From Lusitaniella coriacea LEGE 07157 (lineage in GTDB: Bacteria; Cyanobacteriota; Cyanobacteriia; Cyanobacteriales; Spirulinaceae): a DNA stretch of 64,000 nt. The position numbers were made by a program, and so were the translations under genes. Position 1 is the stretch's first letter. Each line of letters opens with the position of its first letter. The notes under the pieces are model-generated. The model saw nothing but the letters and a program-made list of their open reading frames with translations. It did not search any database and was not told the DNA's origin. Positions 59,554 through 64,000 of this stretch are shown here, one piece after another. The stretch lies in assembly GCF_015207425.1 (NCBI RefSeq), contig NZ_JADEWZ010000007.1, positions 119,535 through 183,534 on the forward strand. Reading direction: 5' to 3'.

Positions 59554-60351
59554 ATGAGTCGCATTATTGTTATTACCTCCGGGAAAGGAGGAGTGGGGAA
59601 AAGCACAGTGACAGCCAACCTAGGAGCTGCACTCGCGCAACGAGGTCATAAAGTGGCGTTAGTCGATGCGGATTTTGGTTTGAGAAATTTAGACTTATTG
59701 CTCGGACTGGAAAATCGCGTCGTTTATACCGCCCTTGAAGTCCTTGCCGGAGACTGTCGCCTCGAACAAGCCTTGGTTAAAGATAAGCGTCAGGCGGGCT
59801 TAGTCTTGCTCCCTGCGGCTCAACAGCGCAATAAAGAGTCCGTCACCCCAGAACAGATGCAAAAGCTCCTGACGGCACTCAGCCAGCAGTATGAGTATAT
59901 TTTGATTGACTGTCCGGCGGGAATTGAGGTGGGATTTCGCAACGCGATCGCGGCAGCCAAAGAAGCGGTTATCGTCACCACCCCCGAAGTCACCGCCGTG
60001 CGGGATGCCGATCGCGTAATTGGTTTGCTAGAAGCCAATAATATTCAACGCACCCGCCTGATTGTCAATCGTCTCAAACCCGAGATGATCCAACTCAACG
60101 ACATGATGAGTGTGGAAGACGTTCTAGAAATTCTCGCCGTTCCCCTCCTGGGCATTATTCCCGATGACGAGCGCGTGATCGTTGCCAGCAACCGAGGCGA
60201 ACCCTTAGTCCTCGATGACTCCATTTCACTCCCCGGCATTGCCTTTGGCAACATTGCACGGCGCTTAGAAGGAGAAAAAGTTCCATTCCTCGACCTAATG
60301 GCGGCTCACAACAACCTCTTAAACCGCATCCGCCGCCTGTTCAAAGGTTAA
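59554..60351 (+). CDS. minD: Septum site-determining protein MinD
   Basis: A 265-residue membrane-associated ATPase. The deviant Walker A is [16 protein letters not shown], Walker B-type [14 protein letters not shown], switch region [20 protein letters not shown], and the C-terminal amphipathic helix [11 protein letters not shown], which inserts into the membrane. It recruits MinC and is released by MinE. Centre of the minCDE operon. Confidence 0.97.
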   Translation: MSRIIVITSGKGGVGKSTVTANLGAALAQRGHKVALVDADFGLRNLDLLLGLENRVVYTALEVLAGDCRLEQALVKDKRQAGLVLLPAAQQRNKESVTPEQMQKLLTALSQQYEYILIDCPAGIEVGFRNAIAAAKEAVIVTTPEVTAVRDADRVIGLLEANNIQRTRLIVNRLKPEMIQLNDMMSVEDVLEILAVPLLGIIPDDERVIVASNRGEPLVLDDSISLPGIAFGNIARRLEGEKVPFLDLMAAHNNLLNRIRRLFKG

Positions 60352-60391
60352 ATCCCAAACTGCATTCTGCCCCTTCTCAATCCCTAATCCC

Positions 60392-60673
60392 ATGATCGGC
60401 GAACTTCTAGAACAAATCTTTCATTGGAACCGACCGCCCAACAGTCGGACAGAAGCCAAACAACGATTAAAATTGGTAATCGCTCAGGATCGATCGGGTT
60501 TGAATCCTGATGCTCTTGAATCCATGCGCAAAGAAATTCTAGAAGTGGTGGCTCGCTACGTCGAGATCGACCCCGACGACTCGGAATTTTCCCTAGAAAG
60601 TGATGACCGCATGACCGCCTTAATTGCCAATCTTCCGATTCGTCGCGTTAAAGTCAAAAAAGAAGAAACCTAA
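60392..60673 (+). CDS. minE: Cell division topological specificity factor MinE
   Basis: A 93-residue MinE. An N-terminal amphipathic segment is followed by [20 protein letters not shown] (the MinD-interacting part) and [20 protein letters not shown], the dimerising topological domain. It stimulates MinD ATPase and so positions the division inhibitor. It follows minD by 40 bases and precedes an HD-domain gene by 40, probably in one transcript. Confidence 0.95.
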   Translation: MIGELLEQIFHWNRPPNSRTEAKQRLKLVIAQDRSGLNPDALESMRKEILEVVARYVEIDPDDSEFSLESDDRMTALIANLPIRRVKVKKEET

Positions 60674-60713
60674 ATATACTGAAAAATAGGAACCCAAGCG
60701 AGGGAGGCGAGAG

Positions 60714-61568
60714 ATGTTTTTCAACGCGACGGAAATTCTAATCGATGAGTTTGTCGATCGACTGCGCCAAGGGTATCGCCGCACCTACGGGGGACTAAAG
60801 GAGGACTACGAGGATATTATTGCTTGGGCGGGAAGCATGGCGATGGAAAACATTGCCAATAGCGATGCGCTCTATCACAATGTCGAACATTCAATCCTCG
60901 TCACCCTCGTGGGACAAGAAATTTTACGGGGAAGGCATATTCGCAAAGGGGGCGTTTCCTGCGAGGACTGGCTGCATTTTATTATTGCTTTGGTCTGTCA
61001 CGATATTGGCTACGTTAAGGGCGTGTGCCGCCAGGATCGTGAAGCAGAGCGATTGTATGCCACAGGACGCAATGGAGAAATGGTGCATCTTCCCCAAGGC
61101 TGTTCCGATGCGTCTCTCACGCCTTACCATGTCGATCGCGGAAAATTATTTATTGACGAACGGTTTGGGGGTCACAAGCTCATTGATTCGGAATGGATTA
61201 AATCCAGCATCGAATTGACTCGTTTCCCGGTTCCCGATACAGACGATAGTCGAGATACGATTAACTATTCGGGTTTAGTTCGCGCCTCCGATCTCATCGG
61301 TCAATTGAGCGATCCTCGCTACCTCAAAAAAATCAGCGCCCTGTTTTATGAGTTTGAGGAAACCGGGGCGAACCAAATGATGGGATTTCACAATCCGGGA
61401 GATTTGCGTCGCAACTATTCTAAGTTTTACTGGAATGCGGTTTATCCTTTTATTCAAGATGCCCTGTACTACCTGTCTTTAACGCAACAAGGTCAGCAAA
61501 TCACGGCAAATTTGTACTCTAATGTGTTTGTGGTGGAACATGAAAGGGGAGACGGGGAGACGGGGTGA
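60714..61568 (+). CDS. HD-domain metal-dependent phosphohydrolase, Npun_R2479 type
   Basis: A 284-residue HD-domain protein. The metal ligands are visible as H in ALYHNVEHSILV (about 52-58) and the HD pair in ALVCHDIGYVKG (about 97-98), with a later aspartate in LVRASDLIGQLSD. I recall this as a conserved cyanobacterial family (Npun_R2479-like) related to phosphodiesterase/GTPase-type hydrolases; the substrate is unknown. Co-oriented and close behind minE. The last residues (HERGDGETG) are encoded by a GGGGAGACGG repeat, so the natural C-terminus has been altered by a repeat. Confidence 0.85.
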   Translation: MFFNATEILIDEFVDRLRQGYRRTYGGLKEDYEDIIAWAGSMAMENIANSDALYHNVEHSILVTLVGQEILRGRHIRKGGVSCEDWLHFIIALVCHDIGYVKGVCRQDREAERLYATGRNGEMVHLPQGCSDASLTPYHVDRGKLFIDERFGGHKLIDSEWIKSSIELTRFPVPDTDDSRDTINYSGLVRASDLIGQLSDPRYLKKISALFYEFEETGANQMMGFHNPGDLRRNYSKFYWNAVYPFIQDALYYLSLTQQGQQITANLYSNVFVVEHERGDGETG

Positions 61569-61810
61569 CAATTTCAGTTATTCAGTCAACAGTTTGGATA
61601 ACGGACGGGGTGACGGGGTGATGGGGAGATGGGGAGAAAATAACTTCTCAAAACTACAACAGAATACGAAGTGGTAGCTTTGAGATAAGCATTCAGCTAT
61701 TAGCCATCAGCTTAAAAGAAACTTCAAACAGGAGTATTTAAAGTAGAATGGCACTGACTTAATGCTGGTGGGCGATGCCCGCCCTACGAAACAACAAGGT
61801 TAGCAAGTTC

Positions 61811-62929
61811 ATGAATTGGTGGCGCAAGCTTAAAAAGAATCCTTTGGCGCGTTTTGGGGCAATCTTGCTCCTAATCTTCTATTTAGCCATTGTTGTGGCG
61901 GATTTTGTCGCCCCTTACGATCCCTACGCTTCTCAAGCAGAGGGTTCCTTGTTGCCTCCCACTCAAATTTACTGGCGCGATCGCGAAACCCAAAAATTTA
62001 TCGGTCCCCACGTTTATCCCACCACTCAAGGTCCCACCGATGTGGAAACGGGAAAGCGGGAATTGAAAGTTGATTTTTCTCAACCCTCTCCCATTCGCCT
62101 CTTTGCCAAGGGCGTTCCCTACAAGCTTTTTAGAATTAGCATCCCCTTTCCCTCTGTTGATGAAAACGTAATCCTCTTTCCGGGAATCGCCTCAAATCGC
62201 CACCTTTTTGGCACGATTGGCGAGGGAAATCTCAATCTTCTCGGCACGGACAACAATGCCCGCGACCAGTTTAGCCGCTTGGTTTTCGGAGGGCGCATTA
62301 GCCTCAGCATTGGGATCGTGGGGATTGCCATTTCTTTCCCCTTGGGAATGTTGGTGGGGGGAATTTCCGGCTACTTCGGCGGTTGGGTGGATGCGAGCTT
62401 AATGCGCTTGGTGGAGGTTCTGATGACGATTCCCACCCTCTATCTCTTGGTCGCCCTAGCTGCGGTTCTGCCGCCCGGTTTAACGAGCGCTCAACGCTTT
62501 TTACTAATTATTGCCATCACCTCTTTTGTGAGTTGGGCGAGTCTGGCGCGGGTGATTCGCGGTCAAGTTCTCTCGATTAAGGAAAGAGAGTTTGTGGATG
62601 CGGCGCGGGCAATTGGAGCCAATCCGTTTTATATCATCACGCGCCACATTCTTCCGCAAACTGCGACCTATATTATTATTTCTGCGACTTTAAGCATTCC
62701 CAGTTTTATTGTTGCCGAATCGGTTTTGAGCTTAATTGGTTTGGGGATTCAGCAACCCGATCCCTCTTGGGGAAATTTGCTCTCTCTCTCCACGAACGCA
62801 TCGATTTTGGTGCTACAGCCGTGGTTGATTTGGCCGCCAGCCGCTTTGATTATCCTGACGGTTCTCGCTTTCAATCTCCTGGGGGATGGGTTGCGCGATG
62901 CCTTGGACCCCAGAAATCTACAGCGATGA
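61811..62929 (+). CDS. ABC transporter permease (DppC/OppC type)
   Basis: A 372-residue inner-membrane permease of peptide/nickel-type importers. An N-terminal OppC_N helix (NPLARFGAILLLIFYLAIVV) precedes a periplasmic insert of about 150 residues. Five further helices carry the BPD_transp_1 loop EFVDAARAIGANPFYIITRH, which contacts the ATPase. It ends LLGDGLRDALDPR, as in the family. I chose ATG 61811 over the ORF start at 61775, which lies in a GGGCGATGCCC palindromic repeat. The partner permease, binding protein and ATPase are not adjacent. Confidence 0.93.
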   Translation: MNWWRKLKKNPLARFGAILLLIFYLAIVVADFVAPYDPYASQAEGSLLPPTQIYWRDRETQKFIGPHVYPTTQGPTDVETGKRELKVDFSQPSPIRLFAKGVPYKLFRISIPFPSVDENVILFPGIASNRHLFGTIGEGNLNLLGTDNNARDQFSRLVFGGRISLSIGIVGIAISFPLGMLVGGISGYFGGWVDASLMRLVEVLMTIPTLYLLVALAAVLPPGLTSAQRFLLIIAITSFVSWASLARVIRGQVLSIKEREFVDAARAIGANPFYIITRHILPQTATYIIISATLSIPSFIVAESVLSLIGLGIQQPDPSWGNLLSLSTNASILVLQPWLIWPPAALIILTVLAFNLLGDGLRDALDPRNLQR

Positions 62930-62947
62930 ATTCAGGATGGGAAAGAG

Positions 62948-63727
62948 TCAATCATCGCCAACGGGTAATGAGGCATTGTGAGTGCGTCTGCTGGAGTTTT
63001 TAAACCCCATCGCGATCGCGCGCAGGGCAAATTTAGGCAAAACTAACATCCGCCGCCAGCGCCAAGGCTCTTGATATAAGCGATAGAGCCATTCCATGTG
63101 ATTATCCCGCAACCACATCGGCGCTCTCGTTTTAATTCCCGACCAAATATCGAAACTTCCCCCAACTCCAATCCAAGTGGCATTGGGACACAAGGAGCGG
63201 TTTTGGCTGATCCAAATTTCTTGGCGAGGAACCCCTAACCCCACTAAAATCAAGCGCGGCTGTTTGTCGGCTAAAAGTTGTTTGAATTCCCGTTCTTCAG
63301 TGTCGTTGAGGTAGCCGTGGTAGGCGAGGATAGAAAGTCCGGGTAATTGTTGCTGCCAAAACTCCGCCGCTTTTTGCGTCACCCCCGGCGCGCCGCCATA
63401 AAAAACCACGGGATCTGAATTCTCCATTTGTGCGGTTTGTTGCAGAACCGATGCCGCAAGTTCGATTCCCGGACAGCGTTGTTGGGATTGGTTGTGCAGG
63501 CGCAGGTAGAAGATGACCCCCGAACCATCGGGAATGACGAGATCGGCTTTGCGAATAATATTGGCGAGAACGTCGTTTTGCTCTGAGAGCATCGCCATTT
63601 CTGCATTTAGGGTGACAACGTGGGTGCCGATGTTTTGTTCGATGCGCGATCGCAGCCAACTCGCATAATCGTCCGATAGATGGACGGGGAGTTCTAAAAC
63701 AGAATATTTTTTGAGTGTTTCCAACAT
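62948..63727 (-). CDS. WecG/TagA/CpsF-family glycosyltransferase
   Basis: A 259-residue GT26 glycosyltransferase that adds an aminosugar to a lipid-linked intermediate in cell-surface polysaccharide synthesis. Landmarks: VVTLNAEMAMLSEQN, ADLVIPDGSGVIFYLRL (catalytic-site Asp), FYGGAPGVTQKAAEF, LILVGLGVPRQEIWI and GVGGSFDIWSGIKTRAPMW, ending in WLYRLYQEPWRWRRM, which in this family helps membrane association. It converges on the permease gene with an 18-base gap. Confidence 0.92.
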   Translation of the reverse strand: MLETLKKYSVLELPVHLSDDYASWLRSRIEQNIGTHVVTLNAEMAMLSEQNDVLANIIRKADLVIPDGSGVIFYLRLHNQSQQRCPGIELAASVLQQTAQMENSDPVVFYGGAPGVTQKAAEFWQQQLPGLSILAYHGYLNDTEEREFKQLLADKQPRLILVGLGVPRQEIWISQNRSLCPNATWIGVGGSFDIWSGIKTRAPMWLRDNHMEWLYRLYQEPWRWRRMLVLPKFALRAIAMGFKNSSRRTHNASLPVGDD

Positions 63728-63850
63728 ATTCCCCGATGTTTTAAAGACTTCAATCGTAATAGGTTTTTCTGATTGTTCTCTTCATTAAATATGCGCTCTA
63801 ATCCGGTTGCTTCACCGTTAAATTTATCATTGCTTGCGTTCCGAGATGAG

Positions 63851-64000
63851 TTGACATACTCCCCAGCCTGAAAGCGTGGGGATTCTTTACGCTTCATCGA
63901 CTGATGCTACCGAAGTAGTCTTACTCTGTCTCGACGTACATTTAGAGTCGTGCCGATGCCCCATGCCGACTTTTTCTATATTTATCGAAGCATTCTCGTC
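63851..64000 (-). mobile_element. IS200/IS605-type element, right end and start of the unit (continues outside)
   Basis: TTGACATACTCCCCAGCCTG and a hairpin TCCCCA...TGGGGA (63860-63882) form the same right end as at 2210. The tnpB 3' end begins four bases after it. The rest of the element lies beyond the window. Confidence 0.8.
63887..64000 (-). CDS. tnpB: TnpB-family protein, last 37 codons (cut by window edge)
   Basis: The minus strand frame reads DENASINIEKVGMGHRHDSK, then CTSRQSKTTSVASVDEA and a stop at 63887-63889. DENASINI is the end of the RuvC-III motif of TnpB (compare DRDVNASVNI in the element at 2272), so the first visible residue is the third catalytic Asp. The tail is unrelated to that of the 2272 protein, so this is a different tnpB lineage with a similar right end. 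Confidence 0.85.
   Translation of the reverse strand, partial: DENASINIEKVGMGHRHDSKCTSRQSKTTSVASVDEA

Noticed and set aside
61763..61786. Start of the OppC-type permease at 61775
   Set aside because: The first 12 codons lie in a GGGCGATGCCC palindromic repeat; the ATG at 61811 begins the typical N-terminal cytoplasmic segment.

Overview
The window is chromosomal DNA of a cyanobacterium. The palindrome GCGATCGC (HIP1) is everywhere, including inside genes, and the gene content fits: sucrose synthase, a DUF2839 protein, an SLH-porin, a multicopper oxidase, an Rre1/Ycf29-type regulator, minCDE and a Npun_R2479-type HD protein. The many (TTCCCTA)n heptamers and degenerate intergenic repeats suggest a filamentous or large-genome lineage; I cannot name the species.

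Layout. 1-4.6 kb: 3' part of sucrose synthase, a small lipoprotein, an IS200/IS605-type tnpB element and a Uma2-family protein. 4.6-8.4 kb: an iron island of SLH-porin, divergent multicopper oxidase and lipoprotein around a near-perfect Fur box. 8.5-14 kb: two DUF2839 copies in a direct repeat flanking a sulfotransferase, then glycogen phosphorylase and a second sulfotransferase. 14-20.5 kb: a GH3-family enzyme, an unknown membrane protein, two small coupled ORFs ahead of a VIT/vWA protein, and a TSUP permease. 21-31 kb: gcvT, gshB, pnp, a SNF2 helicase, two membrane proteins and tRNA-Lys. 31-38.4 kb: a mutarotase-like protein, an orphan TpsB transporter, aroF with a remarkable leader, a REC-GGDEF-EAL protein, a frameshifted XRE gene and a CSD-DUF1294 protein. 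38.8-46.3 kb: a membrane Ser/Thr kinase, uvrA, an Rre1-like regulator and a cupin-like protein. 46.8-53.5 kb: five co-oriented genes (acyltransferase-like, Rieske oxygenase, SDR, two ferritin-like diiron proteins) followed by a ZIP transporter, which I read as a candidate oxidative biosynthetic locus. 53.5-64 kb: an rRNA/tRNA methyltransferase, tRNA-Leu, murA, a four-carbon acid sugar kinase-family protein, minCDE, an HD protein, an OppC-type permease, a WecG/TagA glycosyltransferase and the end of a second tnpB.

The strongest new observation is upstream of aroF (DAHP synthase). Two tandem short ORFs rich in Phe/Tyr/Trp are each followed by an intrinsic terminator. In each, the end of the peptide-coding sequence can pair with the 5' arm of its terminator. 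This is the architecture of ribosome-mediated attenuation, in duplicate, behind one good promoter. Second is the Rieske/diiron/SDR locus. Third is a network of intergenic repeats: palindromes with compensatory arm changes (one inserted in frame in tnpB, a different repeat in frame in the SDR gene), MITE-like elements with short terminal inverted repeats, and a ~120-bp inverted repeat bracketing two genes of the oxidase locus.
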